From an uncultured Caulobacterales bacterium (GTDB lineage Bacteria; Pseudomonadota; Alphaproteobacteria; Caulobacterales; Caulobacteraceae): a DNA stretch of 64,000 nt. Position 1 is the first letter of the stretch, and each line of letters starts with the position of its first letter. The notes below the pieces were generated by a model. It was not told the DNA's origin. It made no database searches and saw only the letters and a list, made by a program, of their open reading frames with translations. The translations under genes were made by a program, and so were the position numbers. Location: positions 62,001 through 126,000 of the forward strand of contig CAIMFV010000061.1 in assembly GCA_903840435.1 (NCBI GenBank), given 5' to 3'. Below, in pieces: positions 36,460-45,484 of the stretch.

Positions 36460-38970
36460 ATGCAGTCACAAGCACGTGTCGTCGTCATCGGCGGAGGAGT
36501 GGTCGGCGTCAGCGTCCTTTACCACTTGGCCAAGCTCGGCTGGTCAGATGTCACTCTGATCGAGCGGAAAGAACTGACCTCGGGCTCAACCTGGCACGCC
36601 GCGGGCCTCTTGCCGCTGTTCAATTTGAGCTATTCGGTGGGTCAACTGCACAAATATTCGGTTGGCTTTTACCCCAGTCTGGAGGCCGAGACCGAACTGA
36701 GTGTTGGCTTTAAAAAAGTCAGCAATATTCGGCTTGCGCTGACTCAAGACCGCATGGACGAGTATCGCTACTATGCAGGCGTGGCGCGCACCATCGGTGT
36801 CAATGTCAATTTTCTCACCCCCGAAGAGGTCAAAGCCATCTGGCCCTTGGCGAAGACCGACGATCTGATCGGCGCCATCCAGCATCCCGACGATGGCTAT
36901 ATCCAGCCTGCAGACCTGACCCAGGCTCTGGCTCGCGGGGCCCGTAACCTCGGCGCCACCATTCACCGTTACACCACGGTCGAAGCCATTCATCAAAAAG
37001 CCGATGGCCAATGGGTCGTGCGGACGGATAAGGGCGAAATTACCTGCGAGCATGTGGTCTCGGCCACCGGCAACTTCGCCCGCCGCACAGGGGCCATGGT
37101 TGGGCTCGACGTGCCGGTCATTCCCGTCGAACACCAATATATCGTCACCGAAGCCCACCCCGAGATCCAAGCTCGGCGCGCGGCGGGCCTGCCGGAAATG
37201 GGCGTGCTGCGCGAAAGCGACGCCTCCTACTATATGCGCGAAGAGGCAGGCGGCCTGTTGCTTGGCCCCTATGAGGTCGGCGCGCCGGTTTGCTATGTCG
37301 ATGGACCCGACCCGCAGAGTGAATATGAGCTCTTCCAAGAAGACCTCGACCGATTAGCGCCGCATATCGAAGCGGCCATTGCCCGGGTTCCGGCCTTTGC
37401 CGAGGTTGGCGTGAAAAAGGTCTATAATGGGGCCATCGCCTATACGCCGGATGGCAGCCCCATTGTCGGTCCAGCCCCGGGGTTGAAGAATTTCTGGCTG
37501 AATGAAGGCCACTCTTTCGGCGTCACCGCAGCAGGTGGCGCAGGCTGGCAACTGGCCCACTGGATCGTTCATGGCGAGCCCAGTGTCGATATGATGGGCG
37601 TCGATCCCCGCCGGTTTGGCGACTATGCGGGACGCGGTTATCTGAAGCAGAAAAACGAAGAAGCCTATGCCAAGGTCTTCACCGTTCACTATCCGGATGA
37701 AGAACGCACAGCGGCCCGGCCCTTGCGGCGCACCCCCTGCTATGACCGGATGAAGGCCTTGGGCGCCGTGTTCGGCTCGGTGTTTGGCTGGGAGCGGCCC
37801 AATTGGTTTGCCCCTCCAGGCTACGCCCTCAGCGCCGCCGACCTCGCCAAGACCGATGTCCTGTTGAACGAGAACCACCCGGAAGCGGCGCCCGGCGAGG
37901 CCATTCGGGAAAAGTGGAGCTTCCGCCGCACCAACTGGTTTGAGATTGTCGGCGCCGAATGTCGCCATGTGCACGAAAAGGTTGGTCTGCTCGACATGAC
38001 CGCCTTTGCCAAGTTTGAGGTTTCCGGCCCCGGCGCCGAAGCCTGGTTGGATGGGCTGTTGACCAATCGCCTTCCTGCCCTTGGCCGGGTCAGCCTGACC
38101 TATCTCCTGACAGCGGCTGGCGGGGTTCGCGCCGAGTTCACCGTCTATCGCGAGGCGCCACAAAAATTCTACCTCGTCTCAGCAGGTGCGCTGGAGCGGC
38201 ACGACTATGACTATCTGATCAAGGCCTTGCCCGTCGACGGATCGGTCCGTCTGGAAAAGATCACCACAGCAAACGGCGTCTTGGTTTTGGCCGGTCCGCG
38301 CTCGCGCGACCTGCTGCAAAGGCTGACCGATGCCGACCTCTCCAATGCCGCCTTCCCGTGGCTAACCGGTCAAACCGTCGATATTGGCGCGGCGCGGGTC
38401 AAGCTGTTGCGGGTCAATTTTGTCGGCGAACTTGGCTATGAAATCCATCACCCGATTGAAATGCAAAACTATATTTTCGATCAGCTGATGGCGGCGGGCG
38501 CAGATTTCGAGCTGAAGCCCTTCGGCATTCGGGCGATGGACAGCCTCAGATTAGAGAAGAGCTACAAACTGATCCCGCGCGAATTGTCGATTGAATATTG
38601 CGCCTATGAGTCCGGCCTTTCGCGCTTTATTTCGCTGAAGAAGCCTGGCTTTGTCGGCAAGGACGCGTTGCTGGCGTGGAAGGACAAGGGCCTGGCCAAC
38701 GCCTCTGTGACCTTGGAAGTGTCCGGTGTCACCGATGCCGACGCGCGCGGCTCTGAGCCCCTCTATGTCGGCGAAACCCTTGTCGGGCGCGCCACCTCCG
38801 GCGGCTATGGCTGGCGGGTTGGCAAGTCCTTGGCACTCGCCATGGTCCGTCCAGATCTCGCAGCCTTGGGCACAGAGCTTGACATCGTCATCCTAGGCCA
38901 AAGGCACAAGGCGCGGGTGATTGCAGACTCTCCCTTTGATCCAGAGAACCTGGCCTTGAAAGGCAGCTGA
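36460..38970 (+). CDS. Dimethylglycine dehydrogenase-like flavoprotein (FAD oxidase + GcvT domains)
   Basis: An 836-residue enzyme with an N-terminal FAD-dependent DAO domain (VVVIGGGVVGVSVLYHLAKLG) and a C-terminal folate-binding GcvT-type domain (from about residue 420; GVLVLAGPRSRDLLQRLTDAD, FVGELGYEIHHPIEMQNYIFD). The TSGSTWHAAGLLPLF segment includes the histidine (about residue 46) which in mammalian dimethylglycine and sarcosine dehydrogenases carries covalent FAD. It would demethylate dimethylglycine or sarcosine and pass the one-carbon unit to tetrahydrofolate. It sits between the permease and ATPase genes of the transporter, and its TGATG junction with the next gene indicates coupling. 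Substrate (dimethylglycine or sarcosine) is inferred. Confidence 0.88.
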   Translation: MQSQARVVVIGGGVVGVSVLYHLAKLGWSDVTLIERKELTSGSTWHAAGLLPLFNLSYSVGQLHKYSVGFYPSLEAETELSVGFKKVSNIRLALTQDRMDEYRYYAGVARTIGVNVNFLTPEEVKAIWPLAKTDDLIGAIQHPDDGYIQPADLTQALARGARNLGATIHRYTTVEAIHQKADGQWVVRTDKGEITCEHVVSATGNFARRTGAMVGLDVPVIPVEHQYIVTEAHPEIQARRAAGLPEMGVLRESDASYYMREEAGGLLLGPYEVGAPVCYVDGPDPQSEYELFQEDLDRLAPHIEAAIARVPAFAEVGVKKVYNGAIAYTPDGSPIVGPAPGLKNFWLNEGHSFGVTAAGGAGWQLAHWIVHGEPSVDMMGVDPRRFGDYAGRGYLKQKNEEAYAKVFTVHYPDEERTAARPLRRTPCYDRMKALGAVFGSVFGWERPNWFAPPGYALSAADLAKTDVLLNENHPEAAPGEAIREKWSFRRTNWFEIVGAECRHVHEKVGLLDMTAFAKFEVSGPGAEAWLDGLLTNRLPALGRVSLTYLLTAAGGVRAEFTVYREAPQKFYLVSAGALERHDYDYLIKALPVDGSVRLEKITTANGVLVLAGPRSRDLLQRLTDADLSNAAFPWLTGQTVDIGAARVKLLRVNFVGELGYEIHHPIEMQNYIFDQLMAAGADFELKPFGIRAMDSLRLEKSYKLIPRELSIEYCAYESGLSRFISLKKPGFVGKDALLAWKDKGLANASVTLEVSGVTDADARGSEPLYVGETLVGRATSGGYGWRVGKSLALAMVRPDLAALGTELDIVILGQRHKARVIADSPFDPENLALKGS

Positions 38971-40154
38971 TGGACGCCGCCGCTCCGCCCCCAGCCATTG
39001 CGTTTCGCGACGTGGACATCTTGTTCGCCAAGTCGGGCTCGCGCCGTGATCCCGCCTTGGCCAAGGCCTTGGCGAGATTGGCGGACGGGGCGGATCGCAG
39101 CGCCATTGCAGCTGAAACGGGCGTCGTCCTTGGCGTGGCAGGGGCCAATCTCGATGTGCGCCCCGGCGAAATCTCTGTCCTGATGGGTCTATCCGGGTCG
39201 GGCAAATCGACGCTCCTGCGCGCCGCCAATGGGCTGAACAAGGTGACGCGAGGTCAGGTTTTGGTGCGCCATCAAGGCGGCGTGGTCGATGTTGCCAGCT
39301 GCGACGCAACCACCCTGCGCGAGGTGCGACGCAAAAGTGTCGCCATGGTCTTTCAGCAGTTTGGCCTGCTTCCCTGGCGAACTGTGCGCGAAAATGTTGG
39401 ACTGGGTCTTGAGTTTCAAGGTGTCGAGCGGACGGCGCGCAATCGCGTCATCGATGAAAAGCTCGACATGGTCGGTCTCTCCGAGTGGGCGGATCGCAAG
39501 GTGGCGGAACTCTCCGGCGGCATGCAACAGCGTGTCGGTCTGGCAAGGGCCTTTGCGACAGATGCCGATATCCTGCTGATGGACGAACCGTTTTCCGCCC
39601 TCGACCCCTTGATCCGCAGCCGCTTGCAAGACGAGCTGATCAGTCTGCAGAACACGGTTCACAAGACCATTGTTTTTGTCAGCCATGACCTGGACGAAGC
39701 CCTCAAGCTTGGCGACGCCATCACCATTATGCAAAATGGCCGGATCATCCAATCCGGCGCGGCTGAAGACATCGTCCTGCGCCCCGCCACCGAATATGTG
39801 GCTGAATTTGTCCGCCATATGAACCCGCTCTCAGTCTTGACCGGCGAGACGATTATGCGCCGCTTGAACGAGCTTCCCTCGCAGGACGGACTGTTCAGCC
39901 TCGACAGCGACAACCGCATTCGCCTGGGTCTGAATGCCGATGACGGCATCGCGTCCTTCCAAATTGACGGTAAGTCCTGCGATCCGACCACGGTCGCGGC
40001 GGAAACGCCGCTCAGCCAAATCATTCGTCTGTGCCAAACAGGACCAAGGCCGCTTTTGGTGACCGCGGGGGGGCGTGTGGTCGGCGTGGCGGCAGAGGCG
40101 GAAATCCTCAAAGCGCTGGCCGCACAGAGCGGCAGTCCTCCCGTGCCCAATTGA
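38970..40154 (+). CDS. Glycine betaine/choline ABC transporter ATP-binding subunit
   Basis: ProV/ChoV-type ATPase (394 aa). Walker A is GLSGSGKST, the signature LSGGMQQRVGLARA, Walker B ILLMDEPFSALDP, with VFVSHDLDEALKLGD following. The C-terminal 110 residues after VLTGETIMRRLNELP form a regulatory tail, reminiscent of CBS-type domains of OpuA, which sense ionic strength. The ATG shares one base with the stop of the preceding dehydrogenase gene (TGATG), so the transporter ATPase is translated after an enzyme gene. Its membrane partner is the fused protein at 34451-36295. Confidence 0.92.
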   Translation: MDAAAPPPAIAFRDVDILFAKSGSRRDPALAKALARLADGADRSAIAAETGVVLGVAGANLDVRPGEISVLMGLSGSGKSTLLRAANGLNKVTRGQVLVRHQGGVVDVASCDATTLREVRRKSVAMVFQQFGLLPWRTVRENVGLGLEFQGVERTARNRVIDEKLDMVGLSEWADRKVAELSGGMQQRVGLARAFATDADILLMDEPFSALDPLIRSRLQDELISLQNTVHKTIVFVSHDLDEALKLGDAITIMQNGRIIQSGAAEDIVLRPATEYVAEFVRHMNPLSVLTGETIMRRLNELPSQDGLFSLDSDNRIRLGLNADDGIASFQIDGKSCDPTTVAAETPLSQIIRLCQTGPRPLLVTAGGRVVGVAAEAEILKALAAQSGSPPVPN

Positions 40155-40263
40155 CTGGAAGCGACACCCATGTCGCTCCGATACAATCCTTGCGGCGCGT
40201 CGCCTATGGCTGAATGGTGCGCGACCGCGCATGGTCCAGCTGAAACCTCCCCTTAGGACAGGC

Positions 40264-41517
40264 ATGCAGAAATTTTCCGGATTTGAGCTGATCCGCCAAG
40301 GCCTCATGGGTCAGAGCGGTTGGAAGCCTCAATGGCGCTCGCCGGAGCCCAAGGCGAGCTATGACGCCGTGATTATCGGCGGCGGCGGCCATGGGCTGGG
40401 CGCGGCCTATTACCTCGCCAGTCAACATGGACTGAAGAATATTGCCGTCCTCGAAAAGGGCTGGATTGGCGGCGGCAATACGGGCCGCAACACCACCATC
40501 ATCCGGTCGAACTATCTCTTTAATGAAAGCGCCGCGCTTTACGATCACGCCTTAAAACTGTGGGAGGGACTCTCCCAGGCGCTGAACTACAATGTGATGT
40601 TCTCGCAGCGCGGTGTGATGATGGTCGCGCACACCGTGCATGACGTGCAGGTGTTTCAACGCCACGTCCACGCCAATCGCGCCAATGGCGTCGATAATGA
40701 ATGGCTGACGCCCGAGGCGGCCAAGGCCTATTGTCCGCCCCTCAATATTGAACGGAATCTTCGATTTCCGGTGCTCGGCGCCGCCTTGCAAAGGCGGGGC
40801 GGCACGGCGCGCCACGATGCTGTGGCCTGGGGCTATGCGCGGGCGGCGGATGATCTCGGCGTCGATATTTTGGAAAACTGCGAAGTTACTGCCATCCGCC
40901 GCAACGCCCAAGGTGCGGTTGAAGCTGTGGAAACCACCCGAGGCCTGATCAAAACCCCAAAGATCGGGGTCTCGGCGGCCGGCCATACAAGTGTGGTGCT
41001 CGGCATGGCCGGTGTGCGCGCTCCGCTCGAAAGCTTCCCCCTCCAGGCCCTGGTTTCAGAACCTATCAAGCCGATCTTTCCCTGTGTAGTGATGAGCAAC
41101 ACCATCCACGCCTATATGAGCCAGTCGGACAAGGGCGAGCTCGTTATTGGCGCGGGCACCGACATCTACCCCTCCTATACCCAAAGGGGTGGATTGCAGA
41201 TCAGCCAACACACGCTCGAAGCCATTTGTGAGCTCTTTCCGCAGTTTCGCCGGATGCGGATGTTGCGCAACTGGGGCGGCATTGTCGACGTCACACCAGA
41301 CCGCTCCCCCATTATCGCCAAGACCCCGGTGCCAGGCCTTTACGTCAATTGCGGCTGGGGCACAGGCGGCTTTAAAGCCACTCCCGGCGCCGCCCACACC
41401 CTGGCTTGGACCATCGCCAAGGACGAGCCGCACCCGATCAATGCCCCCTTCACGCTCGAGCGGTTCCGCGACGGCTTTCTGATTGACGAGGCCGCTGCGG
41501 CCGCCGTGGCCCATTGA
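40264..41517 (+). CDS. soxB: Sarcosine oxidase beta subunit
   Basis: Catalytic subunit of the heterotetrameric sarcosine oxidase (417 aa), oxidising sarcosine to glycine. FAD is bound via VIIGGGGHGLGAAYYLA (about 36-52). RRGGTARHDAVAWGYARAA contains His184, matching the histidine that carries covalent FMN in characterised tetrameric enzymes. NCGWGTGGFKATPGAAHTLAW near the C terminus is conserved. The ATG at 40264 follows GGACAGGC; the frame open back to 40075 overlaps the transporter ATPase. A palindrome TGCGCG-ac-CGCGCA lies at 40218-40231 just upstream. Confidence 0.95.
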   Translation: MQKFSGFELIRQGLMGQSGWKPQWRSPEPKASYDAVIIGGGGHGLGAAYYLASQHGLKNIAVLEKGWIGGGNTGRNTTIIRSNYLFNESAALYDHALKLWEGLSQALNYNVMFSQRGVMMVAHTVHDVQVFQRHVHANRANGVDNEWLTPEAAKAYCPPLNIERNLRFPVLGAALQRRGGTARHDAVAWGYARAADDLGVDILENCEVTAIRRNAQGAVEAVETTRGLIKTPKIGVSAAGHTSVVLGMAGVRAPLESFPLQALVSEPIKPIFPCVVMSNTIHAYMSQSDKGELVIGAGTDIYPSYTQRGGLQISQHTLEAICELFPQFRRMRMLRNWGGIVDVTPDRSPIIAKTPVPGLYVNCGWGTGGFKATPGAAHTLAWTIAKDEPHPINAPFTLERFRDGFLIDEAAAAAVAH

Positions 41518-41524
41518 GACGACC

Positions 41525-41815
41525 ATGCTGATCATTACCTGCCCCTATTGCGGTCCGCGCCCAGAAATCGAATTCAGCCACGGCGGGGAGGCCCATATCG
41601 CCCGCCCGCTCAACCCCGCCGCTTTGAACGCCGATCAGTGGACGGACTTTCTCTACCTGAGGACCAATACGAAAGGCGTGCATGCGGAGCGCTGGCGCCA
41701 TCTGCACGGCTGCGCGCGCTTCTTCAACGCCTTGCGCGACACGACGACCGATAAGATCCTGACCACCTACCGTACAGGCGCGCCTCGCCCTGACCTGGAA
41801 GGGCTCACGCCATGA
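41525..41815 (+). CDS. soxD: Sarcosine oxidase delta subunit
   Basis: Small zinc-binding subunit (96 aa) of the tetrameric sarcosine oxidase. Zinc ligands C6, C9, H59 and C63 are all present (MLIITCPYCG... and RHLHGCARFFNALRDT). The ATG at 41525 lies 7 bases after the soxB stop; the stop overlaps the soxA start by 4 bases (ATGA). Confidence 0.95.
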   Translation: MLIITCPYCGPRPEIEFSHGGEAHIARPLNPAALNADQWTDFLYLRTNTKGVHAERWRHLHGCARFFNALRDTTTDKILTTYRTGAPRPDLEGLTP

Positions 41816-44796
41816 CGGGCGCATTTCGCACCAAAACGGGCGGCAGGATTGACCGGCAAAAGTCGGTCTCCTTCCAGTTCGACGGTAAGACCTATCAAGG
41901 CTATGAAGGCGACACCTTGGCCTCTGCCCTGCTCGCCAATGGCGTCCACCTCATGGGCCGTTCGTTCAAATACCACCGGCCGCGCGGCGTGCTCTCCGCT
42001 GGATCGGAGGAGCCGAATGCGCTAGTAACCGTGCGCCGGGATGGGCGCCGCGTGACGCCCAATCTGCGCGCTACCGAAGTGGCGCTGTATCAGGGGCTAG
42101 AGGCCCACAGTCAAAACCGCTGGCCGTCGCTCAATTTTGACGTCGGCGCGATCAATTCCTTGATGGCGCGGTTCATTCCGTCAGGCTTCTACTACAAGAC
42201 CTTTATGTGGCCGCGAAAAGCCTGGGACGCGCTTTATGAGCCGATCATTCGCCAGGCCGCAGGGCTTGGCGACGCGCCGACCGAGCCCGATCCCGACGTC
42301 TATCTCAACACCTATGCCCATTGCGAGATCTTGGTGGTGGGCGGAGGCCCGGCGGGCCTTGCCGCCGCCCTCAGCGCCTCCCAAGGCGAGGGCCGGGTCA
42401 TCCTGGTGGAGGATGGGGCAGAGCTTGGCGGCTCGCTCCTGATCGAGCGCGACGCCCTAATCGACGGGCAGCCCGCCTTGGACTGGCTTGCCAGCGCGCG
42501 CCAACAGCTAGCGGCGCGTCCAAACGTGACGATCCTCACCCGCGCGACGGCCTTTGCCTATAATGCCCATAACATGGTGTGCGTCACCGAGCGGTTGAGT
42601 GACCATCGCGCCGATGCCCAACCCGGCGAGGCGCGCGAACGGCTGTGGCAAATTCGTGCTGCAGACGTAATCCTGGCCCAGGGCGCGGTTGAACGCCCAC
42701 TGGTCTTTCCCGACAATGACCGCCCCGGCGTTCTGTTGGCCGAGGCGGCGCGCACCTATTTAAATCGCTATGGCGTGACCCCCGGTCGCCGGGTGGTCGT
42801 GGCGACGGGCCATGACAGCGCCTATCGGGTCGCCATCGAATTGCAGGCGGCAGGCGTGGAGATTGCAGCCCTGGCAGACCTGCGTCCGACGCCGTCTGGC
42901 CCTTGGGTGGAGCGGGCGCAAGGCCTTGGGATCAAGGTGCTGAAAGGCACAGCCATCACCGGCACGTCTGGCGGACGACGCGTCACCGGCGCAAGGCTGT
43001 CGCCGCTGATCGGAATGGCTCAGGTCGGCAAGCCCGATTGGATTGCCTGTGACGCGGTTTTGATGTCCGGCGGCTGTACACCAAGCGTGCATCTGTGGTC
43101 GCAATCGCGCGGCAAGGTGAAGTGGGATGAAGCGCTCGACGCATTCTTGCCCTCCGAGGCCGCCGAGCGCGCCATCTGTGTTGGGGCCGGGGCGGGACGG
43201 TTTGATCTGGCTGAGGTATTGGCTGATGGCGCCCAAACCGGCGCGAGACTGGCGGGCCTCAAGACGCCTCCGGCCTTTCACGTGGAGGCAACACCCTTAG
43301 CACCGCGCGGCGTGGTCGGCGCTGTTCCCCATGATCGCGGCCCCAATGCGCTTGCCTTCGTCGATTGGCAAAATGACGTCACAGCCAAGGACCTCAAACT
43401 GGCCGTGCGCGAAGGGTTTCAGTCGATTGAACATTTAAAGCGCTACACCACCACAGGCATGGCCACCGACCAGGGCAAGACCTCAAACCTCAATGCGCTG
43501 GCCATTGCCTCCGATCTGCTCGACCGCCCCATCCCTGCCATTGGCCTCACCACCTTCCGCATGCCCTTCACGCCAGTGACCTTTGGAACGCTGGCAGGCT
43601 TGGCGCGCGGTGACCTCTTCGATCCTGTTCGTTGCACCCCGATGCATGGCTGGGCCGAAGCCAAGGGTGCGGTATTTGAAGACGTCTCCTTGTGGAAACG
43701 TGCCCGCTATTTCCCGCAAGGCGGCGAGGACATGCATGCGGCTGTGGCCCGCGAGTGTTTGGCCGTCCGCTCCCGGGCTGGAATATTTGACGCCTCGACG
43801 CTTGGAAAAATCGAAATCGTCGGTCCTGACGCGGCGGAGTTTCTCAATCGCTTCTATATCAATGCCTGGACCAAGCTGGGCGTCGGACGCTGCCGCTATG
43901 GCGTCTTATTGCGCGAAGACGGCTTTGTCATGGATGACGGCGTGGTGGGGCGGCTTGCAGCGGACCGCTTCCATCTAACCACCACCACCGGCGGCGCCGC
44001 GCGGGTGCTGGCAATGATGGAAGACTATCTGCAAACCGAGTGGCCCGATCTTAGGGTCGCCTGCACCTCGACCACCGAGCAGTGGGCCGTTATCGCCGTC
44101 CAGGGTCCAAAAGCCCGCGACATTGTCAGCCGCTTAACCAGCCTCGACCTCTCCTCTGAGCGCCTGCCCCATATGAGCCTTGTTGAGGGTGAGGTGGCGG
44201 GCGCGCCCGCGCGGCTCTTCCGGGTCAGCTTCACCGGCGAGCTCGGCTACGAGATCAATGTGCCTTCTGACCGGGGTTTGGAGGTTTGGGAAAAGGTGGT
44301 TGCGGCTGGCGCCGAATTTGGCCTCACACCCTATGGCACAGAAACCATGCACGTGCTGCGGGCCGAGAAGGGCTTTATCATTGTCGGCCAGGAGACCGAT
44401 GGCACAGCCACACCCGATGATGTCGGTCTGGGCTGGGCGATTGGGAAGGCTAAGCCTGATTTTGTTGGCAAACGGTCCCTCGCCCGCCCCTCAATGTCCG
44501 ACCCGGACCGGAAACAACTGGTCGGCTTGCTGACGGAGCGACCCGAAACTGTGCTGGAAGAAGGGGCCCAAATCGTTGCCTCTCCCGGAGGAACGCCGCC
44601 GCTGGCGCTCATTGGTCATGTGACCTCGTCCTATGCCTCGGCCACCCTGGGACGCAGCATCGCGCTCGCCATGATCCAAGGTGGACGGGCGCGAATGGGG
44701 CAAAAGCTCTATTCCCCATCGCCCCAGGGCGACATTGCGGTGACGGTCTGTGCACCGGTCTTTTATGATCCGGAAGGGGAGCGGGTGAATGGCTGA
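41812..44796 (+). CDS. soxA: Sarcosine oxidase alpha subunit
   Basis: Large subunit (994 aa) of tetrameric sarcosine oxidase. The N-terminal domain has DGKTYQGYEGDTLASALLANG and FKYHRPRGVLSAGSEEP, the ferredoxin-like fold that in these proteins lacks a cluster. An NAD-binding fold follows (ILVVGGGPAGLAAALSA at about 167-183, VVVATGHDSAYRVA). The C-terminal third, from around residue 610, is a GcvT-like tetrahydrofolate-binding region with FRVSFTGELGYEINVPSD. It yields methylene-tetrahydrofolate from the sarcosine methyl group. Start overlaps soxD by 4 bases. Confidence 0.95.
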   Translation: MTGAFRTKTGGRIDRQKSVSFQFDGKTYQGYEGDTLASALLANGVHLMGRSFKYHRPRGVLSAGSEEPNALVTVRRDGRRVTPNLRATEVALYQGLEAHSQNRWPSLNFDVGAINSLMARFIPSGFYYKTFMWPRKAWDALYEPIIRQAAGLGDAPTEPDPDVYLNTYAHCEILVVGGGPAGLAAALSASQGEGRVILVEDGAELGGSLLIERDALIDGQPALDWLASARQQLAARPNVTILTRATAFAYNAHNMVCVTERLSDHRADAQPGEARERLWQIRAADVILAQGAVERPLVFPDNDRPGVLLAEAARTYLNRYGVTPGRRVVVATGHDSAYRVAIELQAAGVEIAALADLRPTPSGPWVERAQGLGIKVLKGTAITGTSGGRRVTGARLSPLIGMAQVGKPDWIACDAVLMSGGCTPSVHLWSQSRGKVKWDEALDAFLPSEAAERAICVGAGAGRFDLAEVLADGAQTGARLAGLKTPPAFHVEATPLAPRGVVGAVPHDRGPNALAFVDWQNDVTAKDLKLAVREGFQSIEHLKRYTTTGMATDQGKTSNLNALAIASDLLDRPIPAIGLTTFRMPFTPVTFGTLAGLARGDLFDPVRCTPMHGWAEAKGAVFEDVSLWKRARYFPQGGEDMHAAVARECLAVRSRAGIFDASTLGKIEIVGPDAAEFLNRFYINAWTKLGVGRCRYGVLLREDGFVMDDGVVGRLAADRFHLTTTTGGAARVLAMMEDYLQTEWPDLRVACTSTTEQWAVIAVQGPKARDIVSRLTSLDLSSERLPHMSLVEGEVAGAPARLFRVSFTGELGYEINVPSDRGLEVWEKVVAAGAEFGLTPYGTETMHVLRAEKGFIIVGQETDGTATPDDVGLGWAIGKAKPDFVGKRSLARPSMSDPDRKQLVGLLTERPETVLEEGAQIVASPGGTPPLALIGHVTSSYASATLGRSIALAMIQGGRARMGQKLYSPSPQGDIAVTVCAPVFYDPEGERVNG

Positions 44797-45307
44797 ACCG
44801 TTGACCATGGCTATGCCAGACCTGCAGCTGGGCCTGAGCCCAGCCCAACCCTTGGTGCGCTTTAATCTACGTTGCCGGGAGGCCGATGTGGCGGCCTGCT
44901 CGGAGGCCTTAAGGCTGGACCTTCCTACGCGCCCCTGCACCTCCGCCGAGAACGGCGGGCGCAGCGCGCTCTGGCTCGGTCCCGACGAATGGTTGATCCT
45001 GACGTCTGACCAAGACGACCCAAGCTCACACCTGACAGCGACCATGGGGGATCGGTTTTTCTCCTGGGTCGATATTCGCGCCCGCCAGGTCGGGCTTGTG
45101 CTGACCGGACCGGAGAGCGCGCGCCGCCTCAATACGGGCTGTCCACTGGACCTCGATCTGAAAGCCTTCCCCATCGGCATGTGCACCCGAACCGTGTTTG
45201 CCAAGGCCGAGATTGTGCTGTGGCGGCGCGAGGTGCAAAGCTTTCACATTGAGGTCTGGCGCTCGTTCGCGCCCTATCTGAAAGGCATGCTTGCAGCGGC
45301 GGGTTGA
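44789..45307 (+). CDS. soxG: Sarcosine oxidase gamma subunit
   Basis: Fourth subunit (172 aa) of the sarcosine oxidase complex. The central region LWLGPDEWLILTSDQ, RFFSWVDIRARQVGLVLTGPESARRL and C-terminal VLWRREVQSFHIEVWRSFAPYL match SoxG. Its ATG overlaps the soxA end by 8 bases, with AAGGGGAGCGGG just upstream as ribosome binding site. End of the soxBDAG block. Confidence 0.93.
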   Translation: MAEPLTMAMPDLQLGLSPAQPLVRFNLRCREADVAACSEALRLDLPTRPCTSAENGGRSALWLGPDEWLILTSDQDDPSSHLTATMGDRFFSWVDIRARQVGLVLTGPESARRLNTGCPLDLDLKAFPIGMCTRTVFAKAEIVLWRREVQSFHIEVWRSFAPYLKGMLAAAG

Positions 45308-45463
45308 ACAGGTGTTCAGCCTCAAAACCGCACGGTGCTCCCTCCACTTCGCGATGGCTCTGACGCCGCAGACGAAACTGTCAGCTCCATAACGAATGCG
45401 ACGCCGGGTGTCGAAAACATCAGGTCATACGTCGATTTCAAAATAGCACTTGCCTTCGAAAAA

Positions 45464-45481
45464 ATTGAACGCTCATTTAAT
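45464..45481. promoter_or_regulatory. BetI-like box immediately before the GbdR/SouR-like regulator
   Basis: ATTGAACG-CT-CATTTAAT is an imperfect palindrome (6 of 8 arm pairs). It ends 3 bases before the ATG of the regulator gene and overlaps the candidate -10/leader region. It agrees at 13 of 18 bases with the box at 50916-50939 and shares the half site ATTGAA(C/T)G with the box at 54823-54840. A second half site, ATTGAATG, follows at once (45480-45487). Confidence 0.55.
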
Positions 45482-45484
45482 TGA

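Noticed and set aside
40218-40231. TGCGCG-ac-CGCGCA palindrome before soxB
   Set aside because: Perfect but short and made only of GC-rich alternating bases that are common in this genome; not called as an operator.
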